Of a DNA stretch of 64,000 nt, positions 54,402 to 62,711 are shown piece after piece. The stretch spans positions 3,062,501 through 3,126,500 of the forward strand of contig NZ_AP027142.1 in assembly GCF_027925385.1 (NCBI RefSeq), given 5' to 3'. The notes beneath the pieces were generated by a model. That model saw nothing but the letters and a program-made list of their open reading frames with translations, ran no database searches and was not told where the DNA came from. Positions within the stretch are counted from its first letter, which is position 1; the number at the start of each line of letters is the position of its first letter. Made by a program: the position numbers and the translations under genes. This stretch comes from Methylocystis iwaonis. GTDB lineage: Bacteria > Pseudomonadota > Alphaproteobacteria > Rhizobiales > Beijerinckiaceae.

Positions 54402-55811
54402 ATGACAACTGCCAAGGACGTAATCAAGCAGATCAAGGACAACGACGTAAAATACGTCGACTTCCGCTTTACCGATCCGCGCGGCAAGTGGCAGCACGTG
54501 ACCTTCGACGTGTCGATCGTCGACGAAGAGGCGCTGAACGAAGGCATCATGTTCGACGGCTCCTCGATCGCCGGCTGGAAGGCGATCAACGAGTCGGACA
54601 TGACGCTCCTGCCCGACCTCTCGACCGTCACCATGGACCCCTTCTTCGCGGCCTCGACCATGTCGATCGTCTGCGACGTCGTGGAGCCGGCGACCGGCCA
54701 GCCCTACAACCGCGACCCGCGCTCGATCGCCAAGAAGGCCATGGCGCATGTGAAGTCGATTGGCGTCGGCGACACCGCCTTCTTCGGCCCCGAGGCCGAA
54801 TTCTTCGTCTTCGACGACGTCCGTTTTTCGTCCGACCCCTACAACACGGGCTTCCAGCTCGACTCGGTCGAGCTGCCGACGAACTCCGACACCGCCTATG
54901 AGGGCGGCAACCTCGGCCATCGCGTCCGCACCAAGGGCGGCTACTTCCCGGTTCCGCCGGTCGACTCGGCCCAGGACATGCGCTCCGAGATGCTCGCCGC
55001 CATGGCGGCCATGGGCGTCAAGGTCGAGAAGCACCACCACGAAGTGGCTTCCGCCCAGCATGAGCTCGGTCTGAAGTTCGAGACGCTCGTCACCGTCGCC
55101 GACCACCTGCAGATCTATAAGTATGCGATCCATCAGGTGGCGCATTCCTACGGCAAGTCGGCGACCTTCATGCCGAAGCCGGTCTATGGCGACAATGGCT
55201 CGGGCATGCACGTCCACCAGTCGATCTGGAAGGAAGGCAAGCCGGTGTTCGCTGGCGACAAATACGCCGGCCTCTCCCAGGAGTGCCTGTGGTACATCGG
55301 CGGCATCATCAAGCACGCCAAGTCGCTGAACGCCTTCACCAACCCGTCGACCAACTCCTATAAGCGTCTGGTCCCGGGCTTCGAGGCGCCGGTGCTGCTC
55401 GCCTATTCCTCGCGCAACCGTTCGGCCTCCTGCCGCATTCCCTTCGGCTCCAACCCGAAGGCCAAGCGCATCGAGGTTCGCTTCCCCGATCCGACGGCGA
55501 ACCCCTATCTCGCCTTCGCGGCCATGCTGATGGCCGGCCTCGACGGCATCGCCAACAAGATTGATCCGGGCGCGCCGGCCGACAAGGACCTCTACGATCT
55601 GCCGCCGGAAGAGTTGAAGGCGATCCCGACGGTTTGCGGCTCGCTGCGTGAAGCGCTCGACAGCCTCAAGGCCGACTACGCCTATCTGACGGCCGGCGGC
55701 GTGTTCAACGAAGACTTCATCAACGCTTACATCGATCTCAAGATGCAGGACGTCTATCGCTTCGAAATGACGCCCCATCCGGTCGAGTTCGATATGTATT
55801 ACAGCTACTGA
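54402..55811 (+). CDS. glnA: Glutamine synthetase type I
   Basis: Makes glutamine from glutamate, ammonia and ATP; a dodecameric cytoplasmic enzyme. 469 residues from the ATG at 54402. Signatures: [17 protein letters not shown], the catalytic [18 protein letters not shown], and the adenylylation site Tyr398 in [10 protein letters not shown], so it is of the type controlled by GlnE. An in-frame GTG at 54318 would add 28 residues and is not favoured. Confidence 0.98.
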   Translation: MTTAKDVIKQIKDNDVKYVDFRFTDPRGKWQHVTFDVSIVDEEALNEGIMFDGSSIAGWKAINESDMTLLPDLSTVTMDPFFAASTMSIVCDVVEPATGQPYNRDPRSIAKKAMAHVKSIGVGDTAFFGPEAEFFVFDDVRFSSDPYNTGFQLDSVELPTNSDTAYEGGNLGHRVRTKGGYFPVPPVDSAQDMRSEMLAAMAAMGVKVEKHHHEVASAQHELGLKFETLVTVADHLQIYKYAIHQVAHSYGKSATFMPKPVYGDNGSGMHVHQSIWKEGKPVFAGDKYAGLSQECLWYIGGIIKHAKSLNAFTNPSTNSYKRLVPGFEAPVLLAYSSRNRSASCRIPFGSNPKAKRIEVRFPDPTANPYLAFAAMLMAGLDGIANKIDPGAPADKDLYDLPPEELKAIPTVCGSLREALDSLKADYAYLTAGGVFNEDFINAYIDLKMQDVYRFEMTPHPVEFDMYYSY

Positions 55812-55862
55812 TCCATAAGGAGCCAGCTTCTGGTGAAGCTGGAGACTTACGGATGAGAATCG

Positions 55863-55892
55863 GTGGGCCGCCCTCTGGCGGCCCATTTTTTT
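55863..55892 (+). terminator. Rho-independent terminator of glnBA
   Basis: TGGGCCGCC-CTCT-GGCGGCCCA followed by TTTTTTT. Confidence 0.93.
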
Positions 55893-55989
55893 AGCGGCGA
55901 GGCTTACTGCGACAGTTCAGATAGGGAGGGCGACGCTTTCCTTTAGGCGCGCGGGCGCCTACATCAGCGTCGGGCAGAGAGAAGCGCTC

Positions 55990-56319
55990 ATGGCGAACAC
56001 CATAACGATCACCGTGCCGCATGATCTTGGAGTGGAGACCGCGAAAAAGCGTCTCGCCGAGCGCATCGAGATGCTGCAGCGTGAATATATGGATAAGGTC
56101 GCGCAGTCAGAAGTAAGCTGGGCGGGCGACGTCGCCACGGTCCGCGTCGCCGCGCTGGGCCAAAGCGCGACGGCGCGAATGACGGTGCTGCCCGAGCTGG
56201 TTCGGATAGAGGTGCAACTGCCCTGGTTGCTCGCCAAGCTCTCCGGCGGGCTTCAGGATTTCATCTCTCGCAACGCGAATGACGTCCTGCGCATCGGCCC
56301 CGGAAAAAAGACCTCCTGA
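55990..56319 (+). CDS. Polyhydroxyalkanoic acid system family protein
   Basis: A 109-residue small cytoplasmic protein of the PHA-granule-associated family: NTITITVPHDLGVETAKKRL, VAQSEVSWAGDVATVRVAAL and LPWLLAKLSGGLQDFIS match its single domain. Suggests polyhydroxyalkanoate storage, but no other pha gene is in the window. Convergent with the next gene; the stops are adjacent. Confidence 0.85.
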   Translation: MANTITITVPHDLGVETAKKRLAERIEMLQREYMDKVAQSEVSWAGDVATVRVAALGQSATARMTVLPELVRIEVQLPWLLAKLSGGLQDFISRNANDVLRIGPGKKTS

Positions 56320-56757
56320 TCAGCGAAGGGCGTCGCCCCCCTCGCTTTCCGCCGCCTCGAGATGCATGTTTTCGGACGACACCAGTCGCAGGTTCGGCTG
56401 CTGTAGAGCATTCGCATTCTTGCCAACTGCATAATGCGCCCGCGTGGCGCCACGCCCGCGTTGGAGGGCAATGGCGTCGTGATGGCGCCTTTTCGCGAGC
56501 GACAGACGCCGCTCATTGCGCGCCGATTCTCTCATGAAAAGCGCCAGGACGATCAGTATGTCCGTGGCGCGGTCGAGCGCGCCGAGATCGAGAAAGCTGC
56601 GAAGATCGCTCAGAATCAGCTCGCGCGCCGACGTCTCGCCGCGATGCGCATTCATCCGATAACTTGCGAGAAGCGTCCGATGCATGGGGGTAACGGATGC
56701 TGAAAGAGTGATTTCGTTCAACGCCAAAGCAACGCCAAATTTGCCGAGTTCGGTCAT
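56320..56757 (-). CDS. Uncharacterised 145-residue protein
   Basis: From the ATG at 56757 (MTELGKFGVALALNEITLSA) with GGGGAG six bases before. Moderately hydrophobic stretch (ATDILIVLALFMRESARNER), then a basic region rich in Arg and His. No family recognised and no signal peptide. The stop abuts that of the PHA-linked gene. Confidence 0.5.
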   Translation of the reverse strand: MTELGKFGVALALNEITLSASVTPMHRTLLASYRMNAHRGETSARELILSDLRSFLDLGALDRATDILIVLALFMRESARNERRLSLAKRRHHDAIALQRGRGATRAHYAVGKNANALQQPNLRLVSSENMHLEAAESEGGDALR

Positions 56758-56929
56758 TTGCACTCCCCGCACGAAACGCTGGAACAAGCCGCAGCGGACA
56801 CCGAAACTGTGGCCCGGAACCTAGCCGCGACAGGCGCGCCGCTCAATTTGGGGAATATACCTAATTCTCTGTGAAACGAGGTTTTCGCAAGTATTTACAT
56901 GACTCCCGAGTGCCTCTTTGGCGCTTAAT

Positions 56930-57532
56930 TCAGCACATATCGCCGTCTGCGAGGTCGAACCAGATGCGCACCAGCTCGGGCAAGGTTCGCGCCCCGAGTT
57001 TGGCCATTGCATTCGAGCGGTGAATCTCGACGGTGCGTGGTCGAATGCCGAGCTGCAAAGCGACTTCCCGGTTCGGGCGCCCATCGAGGATGGCGCCGAC
57101 CACATCCTTCTCGCGCGCGCTGAGCGTTTGGTATCGCGCGAGCAACTCGTTCTTGCGCCGCGTCTGCTCCATTCGCGCCCAACTGATGTCGAGTCCCCGC
57201 TGGACGGCGGAAACGAGCCTCTCTTTTTCGAGCGGCTTGGCGAGGAAATCCGCGGCGCCCTGTTTCATCGCCTGCACCGCTCGCGCAACGACTGCGCTGG
57301 GCGAGACAACGATGATCGGCAGCGGCTCGAGGAACTCTCGCAACCGTCGAATCGACGCGGAGGCTGGCTCTTTGAGCTCCAGAATGACGCATCCGGGCTC
57401 GCTCGGGTCCTTATGGGCGAGAAAGGCCGACACGTCTTTGAAAACCTCGACGGAGCGACACTCCTGGCAAACAAGCGCGGCAATAGCCGCCCGTTCGTCC
57501 TGCTCTTGCGCAACGACATAGATAGTCGGCAT
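56930..57532 (-). CDS. FixJ/NarL-type response regulator with Asp-to-Glu substitution
   Basis: 200 residues from the ATG at 57532 (MPTIYVVAQEQDERAAIAAL); an ATG 24 codons upstream lacks a ribosome site. The receiver ends its third strand CVILELKEPASASIRRLREF, with Glu where FixJ has the phosphoacceptor Asp, and Gln-Glu-Gln-Asp in place of the acidic pair. The MKQGAADFLAKPLEKERLV lysine region and the C-terminal helix-turn-helix (LSAREKDVVGAILDGRPNRE, GIRPRTVEIHRSNAMAKLGA) are intact. Possibly locked active, or not phosphorylated. Confidence 0.87.
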   Translation of the reverse strand: MPTIYVVAQEQDERAAIAALVCQECRSVEVFKDVSAFLAHKDPSEPGCVILELKEPASASIRRLREFLEPLPIIVVSPSAVVARAVQAMKQGAADFLAKPLEKERLVSAVQRGLDISWARMEQTRRKNELLARYQTLSAREKDVVGAILDGRPNREVALQLGIRPRTVEIHRSNAMAKLGARTLPELVRIWFDLADGDMC

Positions 57533-57739
57533 GTCGACGTCCTTGAACGTCTTAGAACGCCACCCGCAAAAGCTCATAAGTCTTCTACGACAGGCGCGCT
57601 TCATTCTTGAAAAATTCGCGATTTCTGGCGTCTACATTTTTCGATGCGGACGGAAAACGCGCTGCTAGAATAAAAGCACTCTAGCACAGTCAATGCTCGA
57701 GGCGAAGCTAAATTCGTCTAAGTTGTGTTTTGGTTTTGA

Positions 57740-58651
57740 TTATCTCCTGCCGAAATCCGGCGCGGACGTGTCTTGTCCCTGCTCGACGATCGAGCGGCGA
57801 ATAGCGCGAGTGCGGGTGAAGAAGTCGAAGAGCCCCTCGCCGTCGCCGCGGCGAATCATGCGTTGAAGCGCACTCAAGTCCTCGTTGAAGCGTCCGAGCA
57901 TTTCGAGGACCGCCTCGCGATTATTGAGGAAAATATCACGCCACATAGTCGGATCGGAGGCGGCGATGCGGGTAAAATCACGAAAGCCCGAGGCCGAAAA
58001 TTTAATGACCTCCGAGCGCGTCTGCTCACCGAAATCATCCGCCGTGCCGACGATGTTGTAGGCGATGAGATGCGGCAGATGGCTCGTGAGCGCCAGCACC
58101 TTGTCGTGATGCTCGGGGCTCATCGTTTCGACTTTCGCGCCGATTCGCGTCCAGAAATTCGCGAGCCGCGCCACCGCAGAGGCGTCTGCGCCTTCGAGCG
58201 GCGTGAGGATGGACCAGCGATTCTGGAACAGCGTCGCAAAGCCCGCGTCGGGGCCCGAGAATTCGGTGCCGGCGAGCGGATGCGCGGGGATGAAATGAAC
58301 CCCCGCCGGCACATGGGGCGCAATCTGCGCCACAACCGCGCCTTTCACCGACCCGACGTCGGAGAGAATGGCGCCTTTTTCGAGATGGGGCGCGATTGCT
58401 TGCGCGACCACGCCGCAGACGCCGACCGGCGTGCAGATAATGATGAGATCGGCGCCCTTCAGAGCCTGCGCCATATCGCCGCCTGCGTCATCCGCAATGC
58501 CCAGTTCGCGCACGCGGGCCATGACTTGCTGCGAGGCGTCGACAATTGCGATCTCGCCTGCCGCCCCATAGTCACGGGCCGCCCGGGCGATGGACGAGCC
58601 GATGAGGCCCGCGCCGATGATCGCAAGCCTGTCGAAGATCGGCTCAGCCAT
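57740..58651 (-). CDS. Cyclohexadienyl (prephenate/arogenate) dehydrogenase
   Basis: Oxidative decarboxylation of prephenate or arogenate in tyrosine synthesis. 303 residues from the ATG at 58651: N-terminal NAD(P) fold (RLAIIGAGLIGSSIARAARD), ADLIIICTPVG, SDVGSVKGAVV and the catalytic HFIPAHPLAGTEFSGPDAGF. Last gene of the chorismate mutase-hisC-dehydrogenase operon; its start overlaps hisC by eight bases. Confidence 0.95.
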   Translation of the reverse strand: MAEPIFDRLAIIGAGLIGSSIARAARDYGAAGEIAIVDASQQVMARVRELGIADDAGGDMAQALKGADLIIICTPVGVCGVVAQAIAPHLEKGAILSDVGSVKGAVVAQIAPHVPAGVHFIPAHPLAGTEFSGPDAGFATLFQNRWSILTPLEGADASAVARLANFWTRIGAKVETMSPEHHDKVLALTSHLPHLIAYNIVGTADDFGEQTRSEVIKFSASGFRDFTRIAASDPTMWRDIFLNNREAVLEMLGRFNEDLSALQRMIRRGDGEGLFDFFTRTRAIRRSIVEQGQDTSAPDFGRR

Positions 58652-59756
58652 TAGCCGCCGCTTTCCTGTCCGACATGAAATCGCCGAGCGCGGCGACCAC
58701 CGCTTCATTGGCCTCCTGAGAGCCGATGGTCAGGCGCAGAAATTCGCCCATGCCATAGGCGCCGATGGCGCGCAGCACGAGGCCCCGCGCTGTCAGGAAC
58801 CGATCGGCGTCGGCGGCCGTGCGGCCCGGCGTTTGCGGGAAACGGATGGCGATGAAATTGCCGACGCTCGGCAAAACCTCGAGCCCTAGCCCCGAGATTT
58901 CGCGCGTCAGCCAGGGCAGCCATTTTTCGTTGTGGGCCACGGCCGCCGCGACATGCGCCGTATCCTGAACGGCGGCGACGCCCGCGATCGAGGCCGCGCT
59001 CGACACGTTGAACGGCGAACGGATGCGATTGAGCGAATCGATCACATGCGCCGGCCCATAGCCCCAGCCGAGCCGCACGCCCGCCAGACCATAGATCTTC
59101 GAGAAAGTGCGCGTCATGACGACATTCTCATGAGCGTCGACCAGCGCGATCCCCGCTTCGTAATCGGCGCGCATGACATATTCGGCGTAGGCGGCGTCGA
59201 GGACGAGAAGCGTGCGCGCCGGCAGGCCCTTGGCGAGCCGCTCGACCTCTGCGGCCGGAAGATAGCTGCCGGTGGGATTGTTCGGATTCGCGAGGAAGAC
59301 GATCTTCGTCTTCTCGGTCACGCGCTCCAATATGGCGTCGACATTCGCCGTGTAATCGGTCTCGGGCGCAACGACGGGGACGCCGCCGGCGGCGAGCGTG
59401 ACGATTTTATATTCCAGGAAGCCATATTGGCTGTAGAGGCCCTCGTCGCCCGGCCCGATATAGGCGAGCGCCAGCAGCTCCAAAATATTATCGGAGCCCG
59501 CCCCCATGATGATGCGCGCGGGATCGAGCCCATAGCGGGCGCCGACCGCCTCGCGCAGCGCCGCCGAGGAGCCTTCCGGATAGATGGCGATCTGATGCGC
59601 CATGTCGCGCAGCGCCTGCACCGCGGCGGGCGATGGGCCGAGCGGCGTTTCATTGGCCGAGAGCTTGAAAACGCGGCCTGCGCCGGGCGTGCCGGCCTTG
59701 CCGGGCACATAGGCGTCGATATCGAGGACGCCGGGGCGAGGAATAGGACGCGTCAT
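58644..59756 (-). CDS. hisC: Histidinol-phosphate aminotransferase
   Basis: A 370-residue fold-type I PLP enzyme: KLSANETPLGPSPAAVQALR at the start, FLANPNNPTGSYLP, DAAYAEYV and the PLP lysine in MTRTFSKIYGLAGVRLGWGY. Used in histidine synthesis, and often also for aromatic transamination when, as here, it sits between chorismate mutase and prephenate dehydrogenase. Three bases follow the mutase stop. Confidence 0.95.
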   Translation of the reverse strand: MTRPIPRPGVLDIDAYVPGKAGTPGAGRVFKLSANETPLGPSPAAVQALRDMAHQIAIYPEGSSAALREAVGARYGLDPARIIMGAGSDNILELLALAYIGPGDEGLYSQYGFLEYKIVTLAAGGVPVVAPETDYTANVDAILERVTEKTKIVFLANPNNPTGSYLPAAEVERLAKGLPARTLLVLDAAYAEYVMRADYEAGIALVDAHENVVMTRTFSKIYGLAGVRLGWGYGPAHVIDSLNRIRSPFNVSSAASIAGVAAVQDTAHVAAAVAHNEKWLPWLTREISGLGLEVLPSVGNFIAIRFPQTPGRTAADADRFLTARGLVLRAIGAYGMGEFLRLTIGSQEANEAVVAALGDFMSDRKAAANG

Positions 59757-59759
59757 GGC

Positions 59760-60638
59760 TTAGCTCCTGGGCGCAAAGACGCCGCTGCGCGCTTCGCTGA
59801 GTTCATATCTTTCGGCGTGGCTGCCGATGGGCTCCACGATGGCGTCGGCCACGCCGGCCGCCGCCAACTCCTGCGCAAAGCGCGCGGCCTCGACGCGGCC
59901 CGGGGCGGCCACCATGAGCGACAGGCCGCCGGCATGGGGCGCGCTGGCGAGGATCTCGCCCTCCAGCGCCGAGACGACGGCGGGGATGGCGTGCGTCCAA
60001 TGCGGCAAATTGATTGCGTGCAAGAGAATGTCGCGCGACGCGGCGTCCGCGGCGAGCCGCGCCACGATGAAGACGGGCAGACCCGCCGGATGATCGGGGC
60101 GTTCGACGAAAGGCAGCCGCGCGATGATCTTGGGCGCGCTCTCGCCGATGAGCCGCATCCACCAGGCGCCCTCCTCCAGGGCGCCGGCTGCGCGCAACAT
60201 GCCGAGATCGCCGCGCGAGGCCGCAACCGCGTCGATCACCGCGCGAGCGCCGTGATGGGCCACATAAGGCACGGTGAAGCCGAAGTGAAAGCGAGCGCTG
60301 TCGCGCATCTGCGCGTCGCCGCCCGAGTCGTCGGCATGCACGGAATAATTCGCCTGCACATAAGTGAAGGTCGAGACGATGACGCGCCAGATGCCCTCGA
60401 CCGCGTCGAGCGGCAGCAGGCCATGATGACGCTCGACCAGCGCGCGCATCATCTGCGCCTCGCGATCCGGCCGGAAGGCGCAGCCGCCGCCCTGAGCGCG
60501 CTTGGCCGCGATCAGTCGGTCGATGATCTCGCCGCGGGCCATCAGCAGCCGATGCATATCGAGATCGATGCGGTCGATCTCGCCGCGCAAATCGGCAAGC
60601 ATGTCGGCGGCGGAGGTGAGCTCGGGCGTGTCGCGCAT
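59760..60638 (-). CDS. Chorismate mutase (AroQ type) with C-terminal extension
   Basis: 292 residues from the ATG at 60638. Residues 1-100 form the AroQ helical domain (LADLRGEIDRIDLDMHRLLM, ARGEIIDRLIAAKRA, FRPDREAQMMRALVERHHG). The remaining about 190 residues (HHGARAVIDAVAASRGDLGM, GLPVFIVARLAADAASRDIL, VADAIVEPIGSHAERYELSE) look like a periplasmic-binding-like or ACT-type regulatory half, as in other Hyphomicrobiales. It feeds prephenate to the dehydrogenase encoded downstream. Confidence 0.88.
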   Translation of the reverse strand: MRDTPELTSAADMLADLRGEIDRIDLDMHRLLMARGEIIDRLIAAKRAQGGGCAFRPDREAQMMRALVERHHGLLPLDAVEGIWRVIVSTFTYVQANYSVHADDSGGDAQMRDSARFHFGFTVPYVAHHGARAVIDAVAASRGDLGMLRAAGALEEGAWWMRLIGESAPKIIARLPFVERPDHPAGLPVFIVARLAADAASRDILLHAINLPHWTHAIPAVVSALEGEILASAPHAGGLSLMVAAPGRVEAARFAQELAAAGVADAIVEPIGSHAERYELSEARSGVFAPRS

Positions 60639-60778
60639 GGCGCTTCTCTTAGGCCAGCAGGCCGCGAGAGTGAAGGGGGGCGGCGCGGGCCTCCCCTGGC
60701 GCCGGCGCAAAGCGACAAGGTCGCTTGCTGGCCCCTCGGGCTCCGATAGACTGGCGGGCCAGAAATAAAGGAAGCGCC

Positions 60779-61240
60779 ATGTCGAATAAGCTTGCAGCCT
60801 GCCTCGCCCTCTTCTGCCTCTCCTTCGCCGGCGCCGCTCGCGCCGATGGCGTCGATCTCAAGGGCTTCCACGCCAAGGCTCTGGCGGAGCTCGCCGACCT
60901 CGGCCATCTCTCCGAGCTCACCGGCAAATACAAAATCCGCGTGACGCAGGTCACCATGGACGAGGCCGGCTATATGCACGCTCACCACCATGTCGGGCCG
61001 GGCATCCGCTGCATGGTCTCTGGCGAAATGGCCTACGCCATCGGCGGCAAGACCACCGTCTACAAAGCAGGCGACTGCTTCACCGAGACCGGCGCCCAGA
61101 CCCATGAATCGTCGAATGTCGGCAAGACGCCTGTCGTGCTGCTGAATTTCGAGCTGCTGCCCGCCGCCCTGCCGGACGGCAAAGGCTCGTTGATCCCCGA
61201 GCCCAAGGAGGGCGAAGGCCACTCGCATCCGGCGCCCTGA
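60779..61240 (+). CDS. Exported cupin-domain protein
   Basis: 153 residues. Signal peptide with the segment LAACLALFCLSFAGAARA, then a cupin barrel with metal-type histidines (YMHAHHHVGPGIRCMVSGEM ... GDCFTETGAQTHESS) and a His-containing C-terminus (GEGHSHPAP). Periplasmic metalloprotein; reaction unknown. Divergent from the chorismate mutase gene. Confidence 0.85.
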   Translation: MSNKLAACLALFCLSFAGAARADGVDLKGFHAKALAELADLGHLSELTGKYKIRVTQVTMDEAGYMHAHHHVGPGIRCMVSGEMAYAIGGKTTVYKAGDCFTETGAQTHESSNVGKTPVVLLNFELLPAALPDGKGSLIPEPKEGEGHSHPAP

Positions 61241-61270
61241 GGCGGTTCTGCTGACAAAGCGGCGTTGCGA

Positions 61271-61322
61271 CGCCCCTCGTGCTTCGAGACGCCTGCTGCG
61301 CAGGCTCCTCAGCATGAGGGGC
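61271..61322. repeat. Palindromic intergenic element of family F
   Basis: CCCCTCGTGCTTCGAGACGC, a centre CTGCTGCGCAG and CTCCTCAGCATGAGGGG, an imperfect palindrome of a type frequent in Hyphomicrobiales genomes. Single copy in the window. Confidence 0.7.
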
Positions 61323-61404
61323 TTCTGCATCTGCGCCAAACACTTAGGCGTCTTCCTGAGGAGCAAGCGAGACCGCCTCGGACGCTGTGTCGGCGAGCCG
61401 GATT

Positions 61405-61734
61405 TCATCTCGATCCCTCCGCCGTGATCGTCGCCGGGTCGATCCCGTTCCAGGCGCAGAGCTGGCCGGCGCGGCGCGCTTGCAGGATCGAGGCGAGCAG
61501 CGCCACGCCGCTCGCCGTCTCGACCGCTTCCTTAGCGGGCGCGACGACATCGGCAGTGGTGAAGCGAATGGCGCGCCCGGTATCGGCGGCCGCCTGATTG
61601 CAGGCTTCAATCAGTTCGATTTTGGCGCGGCCCTCGATGCGCCGGCCCGCCTCCTCCTCCGGCCTCGGCGCAAACAGCCAAAGCAGGAGCAGAGCGATCG
61701 CCAGCGCGATGATGAGGAGAGCCGTCCGTCTCAT
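61405..61734 (-). CDS. Uncharacterised membrane-anchored protein
   Basis: 109 residues. N-terminal membrane helix (TALLIIALAIALLLLWLFAP), then a small periplasmic helical part (KIELIEACNQAAADTGRAIR) with two cysteines. The start directly abuts the stop of the DUF815 ATPase gene upstream on the same strand. No family recognised. Confidence 0.68.
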   Translation of the reverse strand: MRRTALLIIALAIALLLLWLFAPRPEEEAGRRIEGRAKIELIEACNQAAADTGRAIRFTTADVVAPAKEAVETASGVALLASILQARRAGQLCAWNGIDPATITAEGSR

Positions 61735-62583
61735 CTACAGCGTCTTCCCCAACCGCCCGGCAAGGTCGGTCACGAATTGCCACGCCACGCGGCCCGAGCG
61801 CGCGCCGCGAGTCATCGCCCATTCCAGCGCCTGCGCGCGTATATCGGCCTCCGGCGCCTCCAGCCCATAATGGCGGGCGTAGCCGAAGACCATCGCGAGG
61901 TAATCATCCTGACTGCAGTTGTGGAAACCGATCCAAAGACCGAAACGGTCGGAGAGCGAGACCTTCTCCTCCACCGCCTCCTTGCCGTGAATGGCGTTGG
62001 CGCTCTCATTTTCCATCATGTCGCGCGGCATGAGATGGCGCCGGTTCGAGGTGGCGTAGAAGAGGACATTGCCAGGGCGCCCTTCGACGCCGCCCTCCAG
62101 CGCGCTTTTGAGCGCCTTGTAGCTCGTCTCCGGCCCGTCGAAGGAAAGATCGTCGCAAAAGACGACGAACTGGTAGGGCGCGCCGGCGAGGGCGCCGAGC
62201 AGATCGGGCAGAGCCTCGATGTCCTCGCGATGGATTTCGACGAGCTTGAGCCGCCCCTCCCCGGCCAGCGCGCCATGCACGGCCTTGACCAGCGAGGATT
62301 TGCCCATGCCGCGCGCGCCCCAGAGCAGCGCGTTATTGGCGGGCAGGCCCTGGGCGAAACGCGCGGTGTTGGAAAAGAGAATATCGCGCTGAAGGTTGAT
62401 CCCCTCGAGCAGGCCGAGGCTCACGCGGTTGACCCGCTCGACCGGATGGAAGACCGAGCCCGCCGCCCGCCAGACAAAGGCTTCGGCGGCCGAGAAATCC
62501 GGCGCCGGCGGCGCGGGCGGCGCGAGGCGCTCGAGCGCGTCGGCGATGCGGGAAAGATGGGCGGCGATATTCTTTTTCGACAT
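61735..62583 (-). CDS. DUF815-family AAA+ ATPase
   Basis: 282 residues. Walker A WGARGMGKSSLVKAVHG, Walker B FVVFCDDLSFDG, sensor FYATSNRRHLMPR and the family-specific GLWIGFHNCSQDDYLAMVFG. DUF815 proteins are widely conserved ATPases of unknown function. Upstream of a small membrane protein in the same transcript. Confidence 0.9.
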   Translation of the reverse strand: MSKKNIAAHLSRIADALERLAPPAPPAPDFSAAEAFVWRAAGSVFHPVERVNRVSLGLLEGINLQRDILFSNTARFAQGLPANNALLWGARGMGKSSLVKAVHGALAGEGRLKLVEIHREDIEALPDLLGALAGAPYQFVVFCDDLSFDGPETSYKALKSALEGGVEGRPGNVLFYATSNRRHLMPRDMMENESANAIHGKEAVEEKVSLSDRFGLWIGFHNCSQDDYLAMVFGYARHYGLEAPEADIRAQALEWAMTRGARSGRVAWQFVTDLAGRLGKTL

Positions 62584-62681
62584 GGGGCGTCCTAAACAAA
62601 AATCTCGAGCGCAACCTTATCGCAAATTGCGTGAGGTGCGCTGGCGCGTGTGACCACGTGCATCCGTCACATCACTGAAAC

Positions 62682-62711
62682 GCCCCCTCCCTGTCCCTCC
62701 CCCGCTCGCGG
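62682..62711. repeat. Family E palindromic element, interrupted copy
   Basis: GCCCCCTCCCTGTCCCTCCC then CCGCTCGCGG, the left half of a family E element; the right half is missing because the insertion sequence begins here. Confidence 0.7.
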
